From contig CM051459.1 of assembly GCA_028095005.1 (NCBI GenBank), positions 271,331,229-271,395,228 on the forward strand: DNA of 64,000 nt, written 5' to 3'. The stretch is from Rhynchospora pubera (lineage: Eukaryota; Streptophyta; Magnoliopsida; Poales; Cyperaceae). The position numbers and the translations under genes are program-made. Below the pieces are notes generated by a model. It did no database searches. It was not told the DNA's origin and worked only from the letters and a program-made list of their open reading frames with translations. Positions 11,383-22,993 of the stretch are shown piece after piece (the first letter of the stretch is position 1; every line of letters starts with the position of its first letter).

Positions 11383-11744
11383 GAGTCACACTCAAAAACT
11401 CCTAGATCTGGTTAAAAATGACTGATCCAAACCGTCCAATACGATCTCCCTATTGAAATATCCATGCAGACCAAATTTTATATTTTTTTTGAAATTTTTA
11501 TGTATTTTTTTCGGATTTTAAAAACTGTTTTTTTTAAGGTTTAGAACTAATTAGATTAATGATTTTCCAAAATTTCAAAAAAATACTTAAAAATTTCGAA
11601 AAAAATATAAAATTTGGTTTGCATAGAGATTTCAATAGGGAGATCGTATTAGACGGTTTGGATCGGTTATTTTGAACTAGATCTAGGAGCTTTGAGCGCG
11701 ACTCACGGACCCTCTATGAGTTGCGACTCACCATAGCAAAACTC
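11383..11744. mobile_element. Mutator-type MITE with long inverted repeats and 9-bp TSD
   Basis: The 9-bp sequence ttcagtaat stands on both sides (11374-11382 and 11745-11753). The arms are inverted repeats of over 100 bp (shared motifs gatccaaaccgt and tacgatctccctattgaaat). The right arm is longer at its tip by about 35 bp. Long arms with a 9-bp TSD are characteristic of MULE-derived MITEs. No coding capacity. It lies in the possible last intron of the universal stress protein gene. Confidence 0.88.
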
Positions 11745-11753
11745 TTCAGTAAT

Positions 11754-13318
11754 TTGTCTGTCTATAAATTGAGAATGTAAAATTTGTTAGTCTTATTTCA
11801 TTGCTTTATTTATTTTTTTCAGGAAATGTGCATTAAAAAGAAACTGAAGTTGTAAGAAGATTTGTTGAGGCAATTCCACTTGTGTGTTTTGCTGCTTAAG
11901 CTTCTTATGCTGGTTTACTTTTGATAAATGTTCCTTCTTTTTTACCACTTTGATTAGTGAGCCTCTGATCTTTTGAGTTTGTTAGCGTTACTCTTCCAAT
12001 GGCTTATCTTTTTAAGCTGTTTGGATACCTTGTATTTTGAGACCTTGTTTTATGTGTGATCAATGTAACTGCCTGTATTCTGTTTATCCTTGTGACATGA
12101 AACTCACATTTTTTTTCAAGTCATGTTGCTTTGTAAAATCCCATTGCTGGCTTGGTTTTGTGTTTCAAAGTACATTAGATAATTTCATAAGATTCGCATT
12201 CTATTGGAAATGTTTTGCATCATGCATCTTATATTGCGTGCTGGTTGTCTATCGGATGCATAGGATGATTCAAAAACTAGTGTATGACATTTTTCATTTT
12301 TGCCATTTCTTTCAGGCTTCATTGTCACACTTATAAATTTTTCATGCATATTAGTATATAACTGAAAAGACATCAAACCGTTTGTTTAACATTATCCTAT
12401 CTTCCCTCTTATCCTGTCCTAAATATAACTGTCGGTTGACCGGATGGCTGGAACGCGAGACTTGTTCTCTGAAAAAGATTTGTAAATTTTTTTCATGCAC
12501 TGTAAGGGAAAAAAATTAAGAATGAGTATAATTAAAAAAGTACATAAAAATTCCTAATCAAGTTCGTTGATTGTCGATAAAATAACCTTTGAATACATCT
12601 CGTTACTTTCTTCTAAATTTTAACTTATCTGTTATTCAACTTCACAATCGGCTACAAAAATCCTTTACTGAAGTTGGAGAAAATCAGATGAACTTAAACA
12701 GAGGGCGTAATCGACAAAACCAAGTATAGTTCAAACCAGTTCTAAATATTTAAACTTCGAAGTATTGGACTGGACGTAAACTGTAATATTTTTTTATTAA
12801 AATTTACAAATTACATCAATACATGAGTGGAGAAAATCATACTCCTAATTGATATATGACTAAATCTTCTTAGCCAAATGTTTTTCTGTATATATATATC
12901 AACTTATAACATATTACTACTAGGATTTATGTACAATACTAAAGACCGATAACAAATTGGAATGCAATAACTTAAATGTAACTCTGAAAATCCCTATCCC
13001 AGATATGGCTAAAAACCAATAATCATTAAGCTTCTGACTTGAGAGCGATAGAATTGTTATAAAACATGAAACTCGACCGAGTCATTTTTTCTGTGATAAT
13101 GAAGATAATAAAATAATGAATTCAACTTTCAATAATAAAAATTGGAAATATAAAAATTCGTTTGCATTACAGCTTATTCAAAAACAGACATTATTAAGTG
13201 GATACCTCACTTCTTCAAGAAACTGAATCTTTATTCAAACCATAAAACAACATTTGACCAAATAACTCAACCTAACACTTTTCACTAATCAAGAAATTTC
13301 AAAGAGAACGATGACACC
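11754..13318. other. Intergenic region
   Basis: AT-rich. Contains a tidy acceptor (ttatttttttcag|gaaatgtg, about 11820) that could begin a terminal exon of the upstream gene. I see nothing else coding; the right part is the 3' flank of the minus-strand LRR gene. Confidence 0.4.
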
Positions 13319-15568
13319 TTAGCCTTCCATTGCACCTTGACTCTGGATACGCCTCAATGGGTTCATATCTGAAACACGCCTAATCACATTACCACCAAGT
13401 GCAGAATATCTCAAACTGGATGAGGGCAACTGCGCATTCCTGCTTTTTGAAGCCTTCAACAGATAATTTGTACCACTACGGCTACTGGTACGGGACTTGA
13501 GACCAGACGCACTGGTCCCAGAAAAACCTCGAGAGGGCTTATGAGATGGCATGGTAATTGCATCTTTCTTTCCCCTTGACTTCACAGAATGTCGGTTGTA
13601 GCAAACAAGGTTTGGTAGGAGTGTGAGGAGGTATTTCTTAAGGTGTTCATCACCAACATTCCTCTGTGCAGGGTTGCCATCTAGACTTATGGCCTCTAAA
13701 GTGGTATAATTTGCAGCCAATTGTTCGAGCCCCTTTGCAGTCGATAACTTATTGTTGCGCAAATCAAGGATCTTCAGTTTTAGCAGCCGGTGAAGACCAT
13801 CTACCTCGCTTATCTTGTTTGCAACTAAGTATAGCTCCCTTAGAGAAGAACATGCTGCTAGGCCTTGAAATTTCAAAAGAACATCATTATTATCCATTAC
13901 CCACTTTCATCCCAAAAACAAAATAATAATAACAACAATTATAAGAAGAAGAAGAAGAAGAACAACAACAACAACAACAACAAGTATAATAAAAAATTTA
14001 ATATCCAAATTAAACAATAAATTCGTATAGGAATGATTAAAGAATTAATTAAGAAGTACCATGGCCAATTCGAGAGATGCGGTTGTAGCTCAGATCCAAT
14101 ATACGGAGCTTGCTGAGATCTTTGAGACCTTCAATGACAGAGATGTAGTTCTTTGACAGATTTAGCCCATGGAGACCCTTTGGTAAAGCTCCAGCTGTTA
14201 TTTGAACTGAAAAAAAAAAATAACGACCAAGAAATTTAGTAAAATAGACATGAAAACAAAGGATTGGAGTCTCTTAATCATATTGGCATGAAACTTACTA
14301 GTCCAGTACCAAATCATTCCATTTAATTACTTTTACTTATGGCTGCATGGTTCAATTAAGGTTAGTTGAGGCTATAGTTGTGCCAACTCAACAGAAGCTA
14401 ATGAAGTTCCCTACTGTCGAGAGGGTACCTAACATAGATACAGGAGGTACAATGATCCAATTTTGAAATTCTAATACGTACTTATGTTGTTTCCAGACAA
14501 ATTCAACTCCCTGAGGCCAGCAAACGCACTCAAAATTGGTACTGCAACCAGGCCAAGATGAGAAAGCTGTGCTGAGGCAGTAACAGGATTCATTGCCGAA
14601 ATATAATTATGCGCCATTGCCATGCCAACACTAGCTTTAGGATCTGCTGGGCTACGTGCAGCTTGGATGGGGCCCAACTTATCAGAAATGGGCCCGGTTC
14701 TAGACCCAGAAAGGGAACTCTCCCCCAGCTCCTCCACAATCATGTCAGAGTTGAGGTCAATCTGGTTAATCCAATCCTTAATTCTCTTCATATTATCATC
14801 CTCTTCTTCAATAATTTCTCGATCCAACTCTTTTCGCAAGTCCAAATTGCCTATTACAGAGTCTTCAATTATATTTTCATTAACTGCGGACTTTGGAGAG
14901 ACTCTTCCATCGGAGCCTGACCCACGCTCAGGGGAGTGCATACCGCATGAACCTGTATCACGTTCAGGAGAATATTCTCCATATAAACCTAACCTGTTTT
15001 CAGGAGAATCTCCTCCATATGAACCCGACCTGTGTTCAGGAGAATCTCCTTTATAAGAACCCGACCTGTGTTCAGGAGAATCTCCTTTATAAGAACCCAA
15101 CCTGTGTTCAGGAGAATCTCCTCCATATGAACCCAGATTGTGTTCTGGAGAATTTTCTCCATACAAACCCATCCTGTGTTCAGGAGAACCCTTTGATGAA
15201 CCAGACCTGTGCCCAGGAGAGACTTTTCCCTCTGAATCTGAACCATAGTGTTTGACAGAGAAACCAACAGCACCATCATCGAAGCAATGCAGATCAACAT
15301 AGGATCTTGATCGATCCATTGGCTCAACAGATGGAGCAATGGAATGCAAGGATTGAGACCTCAGAATAGAAGAACCAGAGGTGAAATTTCCAGTTAAATG
15401 AGAATCAGAACCGAGATTGGCCATGTTCGAGCTACCATTCTCTGATACAATTTCATTTTCGGACTCCAAATGCTCTTCATTAATAGACATGCTCAAAATA
15501 TTTTGGACAATTCCAAAACCTGTAGGGCCATTGTTGTTATCTTCAATCACTTCAAGCTTCTTTTCCAT
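13319..15568 (-). CDS. LRR protein of the plant 'outer arm dynein light chain 1-like' family with Ser-Pro repeats
   Basis: Three exons on the minus strand, 15568-14482, 14206-14060 and 13863-13319 (donors a|gtacgt and g|gtactt; acceptors ttcag and tcaag), give 592 residues. The N-terminal 340 residues are acidic and serine-rich. Residues about 117-228 are nine or ten 12-residue repeats (SPEHRSGSYKGD type). About five LRRs follow (ELNLSGNN, GLNLSKNYI, ILDLSYNRI, ELYLVANKI, ILDLRNNKL), ending in the cap-like KKYLLTLLPNLVCYNRHSV, then a basic Ser/Arg-rich tail. LRRs of this SDS22/dynein-light-chain type mediate protein binding; higher plants lack axonemal dynein, so the family name is only historical. 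The repeated SP sites are potential proline-directed phosphorylation sites (inference). Confidence 0.85.
14885..15220 (-). repeat. 36-bp coding minisatellite within the LRR gene
   Basis: The unit, seen on the plus strand as ggagaatctcctccatatga plus 16 more bases, recurs about every 36 bp. It encodes the 12-residue SPEHR-G-SYGGD repeats. Central units are closely alike while the outer units drift, the usual picture of expansion by unequal exchange. Confidence 0.85.
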
Positions 15569-17317
15569 TGATTAATGGATTTTTACAACAACCTACATAC
15601 AAGAAAAGAATGTCACTATGCCATTTCCCCGAAAAGACAAACAAACTAAAGATAAATAGAGTAAAAGAATTAAATGAATACCTTTGGCTAATTCTCTTCT
15701 GTATTCAAAGCAAACAAAATCCAATGAATTCAAGTAAATTCAAGCAAAAGAATGGCTAGAGTTCACATGGCTAATTTTGAATATAATTTTTCAAACGAAC
15801 TAGGAAAAGAAGAAAAATTCAAAATTAGTCGATCATGTGAACTTTAATGTAGGCGCAAAAGGAATCGTTAGCCGTAATCAAGGGGCCGGCCCTCTGATGC
15901 TCGGCAGAGTCGCCAAATGTAAGGCAGATTGGCACCCACAGTGCAGACCCCAACCCGCTTATAAGAGCGAGACGGGTTCGACCCGTTTTCAGCTGCCAGA
16001 GTGAAAGTAAGCTTTGTTGACCGTCAATGAGAACCCAAACCAGTAAGAAGCAAAGAGGTGATCCAAACCTAGAAAACAACAAAAAAGACAACATAAATCA
16101 AACAAGTACTGCCATGTAAAAAAATTATATAAAGTTTCGCAATTTTTTTTCAGGCAACAAGATGAGTGCAATCTACAATTCTCTGTGACAATTTCCTCCA
16201 TTCTCTTAATAAGTGATAACATTACCTGGCCTTTTGATATGTGTTACCCACCACACACACACACACACACCCAAAAAAAAAAGAAAGAAAGAAAGAAAGA
16301 AAAAGAAAAGGGTAGGACATAGCTGTGCTAGTTTAAGGGGTTGGGAGGGGGGGAGAGAAATTACTTTTTACCCTTAAATTTCATTTGTTAGCAGTAGAAC
16401 GGAAAATAAAGAAAATTACTAATAATAGCATCACACCACAATACACATAAAATTTCTACAATAGTTTGTTCTGCCTACTCTCCGGACTCAAAAGCACGTA
16501 TAGCTTTTATAAACACCTGCAAGTCCTCCTTTAAGTTTAGGTAATTTACTAAATTGAGCCAGAATGTAAACATCATGGCATACTTTTTCTCCAAATTAGT
16601 AACTCGAGACTTCCCTCCAGCTAGCTTGCCAGAACAGGGAGTCCTAATTTGCTTTATTTGTCATAGGGAGTGACTTTTTTATTGGTCAATTTGACTACCA
16701 TAACGACCTCATAACAAAATTGTTTGGCTGGCCAATTGTAATTACCACGAAGAAAATTAAAAGACCAAAAGAATCTACGACAGATAGGAAAGGTAAAGAT
16801 TTAGCGAAACAAATACCAACTCAGGTTTTGTTTTCAACAAATATTTTTGTTACCAGTGATGAGGAATTCTGTGACAAAACAATACTCTTACCTCTCCAGA
16901 GAACCACTATACCCTAAATTGAAAATCACGCATACTATTAATTAATTATTATCCACAAAGATCCCTTTCAACAAATATTTTTATAGGCTTGCGCCTACTG
17001 TCGGGGAAGGAACAGAAAGAAATCCTTCTGTTGCCCACAAGGCAATCAAAGCAAATACCCAGCAAGGCCAAAGCTTAAGGATTATTTTGAACAAATTGGT
17101 AACAAACTACCCCTCAATTTATTCGATTAGACCAAATTTCTAAAGAAAATTTATAATTTCATGCCCCGGAATCCAATAACCAGAAAGTTATACATAATTT
17201 TCATAAACTCAAACCACATGAGCAATTGAAAGGAGAGAAAAGTACCTTCTTTAAAATTGGCTTTACCTTCTTGGTTTATGCGTGTTGAGAATTCAGAGAT
17301 GTCAAAATTGTAGAGAA
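15569..17317. other. Leader intron region of the LRR gene
   Basis: On the minus strand an acceptor (cttgtatgtag, about 15595) stands 26 bp before the LRR start codon, so this region is probably inside a long 5'-UTR intron. A CA microsatellite followed by GAAA repeats is at 16249-16306. At about 15880-15990 (minus) is a GC-rich piece with TTGGCGACTCTGCC, reminiscent of the PBS-side region of Ty3/gypsy elements; too short to assign. Confidence 0.4.
16249..16306. repeat. CA and GAAA microsatellites
   Basis: About ten CA units followed by an A-run and repeated gaaa. Simple repeat in presumed intron. Confidence 0.9.
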
Positions 17318-17345
17318 CTAGCTATAATTTCGCGCTCCGCGCGAT
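17318..17345 (-). mobile_element. Helitron 3' terminus (minus orientation)
   Basis: Read on the minus strand: a GC hairpin TCGCGC-GGA-GCGCGA, then 8 nt, then CTAG followed by host T. This is the canonical Helitron end (hairpin, short spacer, CTRR, insertion before T). The element body must extend to higher coordinates; I could not fix its 5' TC end. Confidence 0.7.
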
Positions 17346-20040
17346 AAATTATTGTCTTAAGCTATTGTTATGATTATTTAGAATATTACGTTGTTAGATG
17401 TACTTTTTACTTAATTAGATTATAGTATATTTAGATGATGAATTGGTGCCGTATGCAGACGTTATTAATTAGGCTTGATTATATATAAATGAGCAAATAC
17501 AAATATAGTTCTCCAATCTAATGTGATATGATATCATATTGAGATTGCTCATACTATATATAATCATTATAGTGACATTCAAAGCACACTATCATTATAA
17601 TTACATCAAGGCAAGCATCTAACTAAATCAGGTCATTGAAATTCATTGTAGATCTTCCTCGCTGAATTGAATAGCATGTAGAGCCAAAGATGTCCAAACC
17701 AAGTAGAAATCTTTTCAAAATGTCACCTCTACCAAACCATGCTTCACATTTACCACCTAATAAATAAAAAGGCTGAGCATTAATTCACAGTTTGAGTTTG
17801 CCTCACAAATGCCATTTTCTGCAATAATTGAAATAATGTTGCTCTTTGGGACTGACCCTTTTCCTTATCAATATTTCCATGAACAGTACATATAATAAAA
17901 TACACCACAACATTTAGATGAATCCTAAAACTGGTTGTCAGTGGGGTCGTAGTCCTAACTGAAAAAATTCTATGTTCAGATGCACTCCATCTATATGAAT
18001 AGCACAACTGACATATCATGGAGTTAAAGATAGCAGTCACTTTAAAACAACATAGCTATATGGCATTCATACCCACATATATCGCTAATATCATTGCTGG
18101 AAACAAAAATGGTATGAATAAACTCGTTCATGCCACTGCTATATGATTGAACAATACTTCTATCTAGTAATTAAACCATTGCATACTAAAACAAAATATA
18201 TGTACATACCTAATATTCTTGATATAGCACTATATCGAGTCCTTTATCAATGTATGGATCCCGGTATCGTCTCCTCCTCTTTCTCTCTCCACGGATCCCT
18301 CATATTATCTTAAAAGCGTCCTGCCTTGGCGTAAATCCCAGGCACCAGAGAAGCAGGAGGCATCACACCAACACATCCCAAGAAATTTGCAAGTTCAGGT
18401 TTGTCACTGTTCATTGGCAACCCAATCCAGTACCTAAATCCAGCAAAAGGCCAATCATTGATATATAGAAATCACTAAAATCTTAAGGCCTCCTAATGTA
18501 ACAAACGATTCGATGGCCCTTATAGTCTTATAAATTTTACCTCTTGAAGAAAATGATAGCATGCAAGATGTTGAAGCAAAGATCCTCATGCAGTCAATGT
18601 CACTTCCTTTTGCCCTCTCAGAACCCTCACTTTTATGCAAAATTCAGAAAAGAAAATAAGAAAAAAATAGCAATAAACAGAAAAATGGTACAAACCTTGC
18701 AAAAAAATAGCACCAATTGTACCTCACCTCAGTTTCGATATGAAATAAAATGTCAAGTTAGGAAACTGAGTCAATTATTCCTGAGATTTGTGTACCGAAC
18801 TGGCGACTGTTATTCCTGAGATTTCCTGTTATAACTCGCACTTTTCATCTCCTTTGACCACTGTTATTCTCTTGGGATTCCCCAATTTTGAAAGCAATCT
18901 AACACCACCTAGTCCAATTGAATGTGCATAATCATGAGTCTATATGATTTAATAAGGCATAAGTCAATTTACTCTTTTTAATTCGATCCCATAGTTCATT
19001 AACCTCATTATTGAGCTTTCTATTAATTAATCTTAAAAGAGCAAACACTGCACATTGTACAAATTAAAGCAAGTTTTTGTATCAGTTTTGCAAGACTATG
19101 ACATCTCATCATCACAACTAAACATGATATTTCTATAATGTTTTACATGAAGCTAAAACAGTAAGTATGAGCTCAATTACCTTAAAAAAAACACCACATC
19201 ACCAGTATTTTTTTTATCACGCATTGCTTAGCAGTACCTATATCAACCAACAGAAATTAACAATCAGAATATAAGAGGCATAAAGCCATGAGTCATTTCA
19301 TTCAATCTTTTTTATCAAGGCTGGAAATAACATAAGATCAAGCTTTTAAAAGGACAATAAATAAATAATACCAAGACATCAATTGACTCTACAAAGCATG
19401 GCAGAAAACCAAAAAAAAAAAAAGGTTAAATTTAATGTCATGTTTAAAGCCTATATCAAAAGTGCAGAGATACATATGTACCAATGGATTCAACTGCAAA
19501 CTCAGTTAATCTCCTCTCTTCATCATGCAATTGTGCTCCCAAGCACATATTTCCAAAAGGCTGCCATACTTTGATAAATAATATTGCTCGTCACACCACA
19601 TTTGAAGTGTAGCTTTCTGAGAATACCAAAGATGAAATCCAGATAATTTATTAAAATAGTATATGGACACAACCTATTTAAGCTACCGATTGAAACCGAT
19701 CTAATTATGCGAGCTCCAAATCCAAAACATTGCAATTACTATCAACTAAGAATAAGAGCGAAATATGGACCACTGCAATAACAAAAAGGTGCTTCAACCG
19801 TATGAAACCATGACTACCAAGACAATTTTAATATTTATCGGGACATTATTCATTTGACAAACTACAAACTTAAGCCTAGATTTGCTAATCATGACAAAAT
19901 TTGAGAACTAAACTCTAAAAAGAAAAGTAATCGTTTAATTAAGTGAAAAAAAATCAGAACTATAAACAAATTAGAACTAATAAAGAAAATCAGACAATAA
20001 TAAAGGAGGAAAGATAGAAAGATTAGAGAAACAAAAAGGG
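17346..20040. other. Probable Helitron body and leader intron, with gene-fragment-like pieces
   Basis: On the minus strand two exon-like pieces occur. About 18640-18540 ends in a donor (AAGAG|GTAAAA). About 18428-18310 follows an acceptor (GGATTTAG|G) and reads YWIGLPMNSDKPELANFLGC, then GVMPPASLVPGIYAKAGRF and a stop. I do not recognise them. They could be gene fragments captured by the Helitron; the rest is AT-rich without genes. Confidence 0.35.
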
Positions 20041-20047
20041 TACTCAC

Positions 20048-20560
20048 CAGGGGAAAGGAGGGAAGTTCGCAAGGTGAAGGAGGAGACACGCAAAGCTAGG
20101 GTTCCTCGTCCGTCTGCGAGGAGAGAGAGGAGATGATCCTTTTTCGAAGCCATGGCGAGAGAGAGGTGTCGGCGGAGATTGGTAGAATCTTTGAGGCCAC
20201 TTCAACATAACTCGCTCCATACCACTATTTCTCTTTCCCTCTCTCGATCTGGCACGAAAAATGTGTGGATTCTCGTCGATGCAAAGGGGAGGGGATCAGC
20301 GGAGATCGCGAGAGAGCGAGCTGGTGCTCGCCTGATGAAGATTGAAGAGGGAGAAAGTGTTGGTTGCGCTATCGGTCATACTAAAACACGGCCCTGATGT
20401 TCAATTGTACGGCCCAGATTAAAACCATCACAACTGACGGACACAACAAAGAAGAATCCCTGACGTCATCAGGAGTACTGTAGAAAAGGACCCTTGCATT
20501 GGAGTATTTTTTGATGATTTGTGGAGGAAATGAAATAGAATTTGCTCTCTGAAACGAGAG
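20048..20560 (-). other. Probable first (5'-UTR) exon of the LRR gene
   Basis: On the minus strand a CT- and GC-rich leader ends at an excellent donor (CCCCTG|GTGAGTACC, 20048/20047), with a TATA box about 25-30 bp upstream of the proposed start. It contains an ATG in good context (cgccATGG, 20153) that opens about 35 codons; splicing to the acceptor near 15595 would terminate it, making it an upstream ORF. Assignment to the LRR gene rests only on orientation and lack of another minus-strand gene in between; it may be a separate gene's first exon. Confidence 0.45.
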
Positions 20561-20580
20561 AAGGAGAAAAGATCGGCAGC

Positions 20581-20589
20581 TTTTATATA
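20581..20589 (-). promoter_or_regulatory. TATA box for the minus-strand leader
   Basis: Minus-strand TATATAAAA, preceded by CTCCT and followed about 30 bp later by CT-rich leader sequence. Confidence 0.5.
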
Positions 20590-20839
20590 AGGAGGTGGAG
20601 AGGGATGCAGTATCGGCGAGGGCAACCTTTTTTATATATTACTTTTCCTAGACTTGGTCTATAATTTAATGGTAGCGGGCCTTCTTTTTTCCTTATTATA
20701 AGCATCTTTTTTGGAATGACGAGGAAACTTTCTGTTTCGTTCGTCATGTTTATTAAAAAAAACAAAAAGAGTTGGTCAACTATGGTATGTATGTTATTTA
20801 GGATTCTTTGAGTTTGAAATGTAATATAAATGGTGCAAT

Positions 20840-21303
20840 TAGTGGTAGTCTAAAAATTTCTGGTCCTTGGTCCTTGGCCCGTCCTTTGGAAGACCGTTCT
20901 AAAATTCGGACCGGACCGATCCTTCGAAGGGCTTTTCGATGGACAAGGGTCTAGAAGGGCCGGATTTTGAAAGGGACGGGTCTAATTTTTTTCAAAGACG
21001 GATGTTGAAGGGCCGGATCCGGCCTAATCGTTCAATAGTAGTGACTATTTAATCATAATGAGACGATAGAGATTAAAAAACTATTAAAAAAATTAAATGT
21101 TGGTATTATTTTAGAAGGACTAGAAGGGCCAAGGACCTATAAGGGCCGGGGTTTCGAAGGGCCGGTCTCGTGTTTCAAAAAACAAATCCGTCTAACCCGT
21201 CTCATCTCGACCCTTTTTCTTAACCCGGTCCGATCCGGCCCTTCTACCAAACCCATCAAGTCCGATCTTTTGAAATCCGACCCGGCCCTTTTGCCTTTCA
21301 CTA
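20840..21303. mobile_element. hAT-type MITE
   Basis: Flanked by ggtgcaat (20832-20839) and ggtgcaaa (21304-21311), an 8-bp TSD with one mismatch. The ends are TAGTGGTAGTC and, on the other strand, TAGTGAAAGGC. The interior is rich in aagggccgg/ccggcccttc motifs in both orientations. A degenerate relative is at about 33265-33570. Confidence 0.75.
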
Positions 21304-21311
21304 GGTGCAAA

Positions 21312-22993
21312 TATATGTATTTGGATATGACTTGAATTTCATTTAATTGAGTGACCTTAGTGCATATTGTAACTTAATTGAATGAAAAGTGTCTCCGCAA
21401 GGTAAACAAGGAAAATCAGAAAACTGATTTTCGTGTGTTTTTGCGAGGGGATCGTCAACGGACGATTGCATATTGTTTCTCAACGATATGGACGGAATCA
21501 ATTAAATTCATGATTTTAATTGAGTCGGCGCAAGTCATTATGTGGACCAGATAATATCAATATTATTTGCACCTATGATCTCAGCCATTAATTACGTACT
21601 CTTTGATTGCATCTATAAAAGTGATTGAAGCCCTTATATATTCTATCATTCTGATGGAGAGTAATAGAATATAATCATTTTCTCTGTCTCAAAAATAAAA
21701 GTCACCATTTGAGAGGAACAGAGAGAGGAGAAGGGAGACGAGGTCAGAACCGATATCCCGGAGTTCACCATCAAGACAAGGGAAGCAGTTCGGTTCTGTA
21801 GTGCTATTCTAGGTTATTGTTCTCTGCAGGAAATTTATTCCACCATTCACAAGCGCAAGCATGACTGGAGGTAAAAATTGATCTTGGTTTATTCCGCATT
21901 CAAGGTCGTTAAATTACTAACATGAAGTAATATTTTATTTATGTTATTGTTTCATAGGGTTAGGTTATCCACTTATCCTAATATATTTATGTATTTTTAA
22001 ATTTTCTAAATGTTTGCAAATAATAAGACAGTGAGTATATTCTTATTAATTCACTATTTTTCAAATTTGACAACCATAGATTGTAAAATAAATATTAAAT
22101 AATTGCTAAAAATACTTTCATGAGATCTTATCTTTTTATTATTATTATTATTATTATTATTGCTACGATATTTTATATGACTTTGTATATGGAGCAATTC
22201 ATTGCATAGGTTCGGATGAACATGTAGAAAAAGAGCTTCAATTGACTCCATCTTTTATAAAATTTATTTAGAAGTCAAATTGTACTTTATAATTATAACA
22301 TATTAAACAAGAGAATGACTAAAAAACATATTAACAAGAGGTTAAGACTAAGTGGCTGACATTATCAACTAGGAGCTCACTAAGAAGACTTTTAGAAAAA
22401 TGACAAATAATCTAGAATTAATTGAAATTTATAGTCTATGAGAGAAAAAATGAATTCAAATTAGTAAAATCTTTACTACTTATAAAAGCACCAGTCCAAA
22501 GGTCTATCCAAAATTTGAACCCAAAGTAACAAACAATTGTTTACCCAATGCAATATGGACCGTCTATTTTTGCGATTTGATCAGATCAGTGGTGTAGATT
22601 TAATAATGAGATAAAAGATTTAAACCTTTCGTTTCGACCGTGTTAACATCTGCTCAGATGGTTGTTTCCTTCCTATTCTTTCTTAATTTGTGCGTATAGT
22701 AAAGGAAAAAGAAAAAATAAATCAACCCTCTCTCATCATACCAAAATCGCCTCAAATTTCCTTTCTTATTTCCACACAATTGGGTGGGCTCGTTTGCTAG
22801 TAAATCAAAAGAAAATAGTTTTACTTTTTGGCCCGACCCCATTTGATAAGCTCAGACTCGACCAGACCGTTTAATTGACTAGCGCGAACCGAGCCGAGCC
22901 GAGCTGAACTGGTTAGACGCCTGGATCGGTCTCATCTAACAACAAACGCACAGCCTTTGTACTTGCCAAAACCCTCGCCATAGCAAATTAGCA
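21312..22993. other. Intergenic region upstream of frataxin
   Basis: 21340-21850 has an LTR-like look (ctataaaag TATA at about 21613, GA-rich transcript-like stretch at 21700-21780) but I could not set its ends. A TTA/TAA microsatellite is at about 22136-22160. A GAGCC-rich repeat remnant at 22885-22905 precedes the frataxin leader. Confidence 0.35.

Noticed and set aside
14609..15255. Long plus-strand open frames opposite the LRR gene (three overlapping ORFs up to 144 codons)
   Set aside because: They are mirror images of the 36-bp coding repeat, which stays open in several frames; no family resemblance.
15880..15990. Ty3/gypsy (Ogre-like) fragment
   Set aside because: Only a short PBS-region-like phrase; too little to support.
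18310..18640. Intact two-exon gene starting from the ATG at 20153
   Set aside because: The phase left by the 20048 donor does not join the good frame at any visible acceptor.
21340..21850. Solo LTR with TATA at about 21613
   Set aside because: No TG..CA ends with matching 5-bp flanks could be found, so it is not listed as an element.
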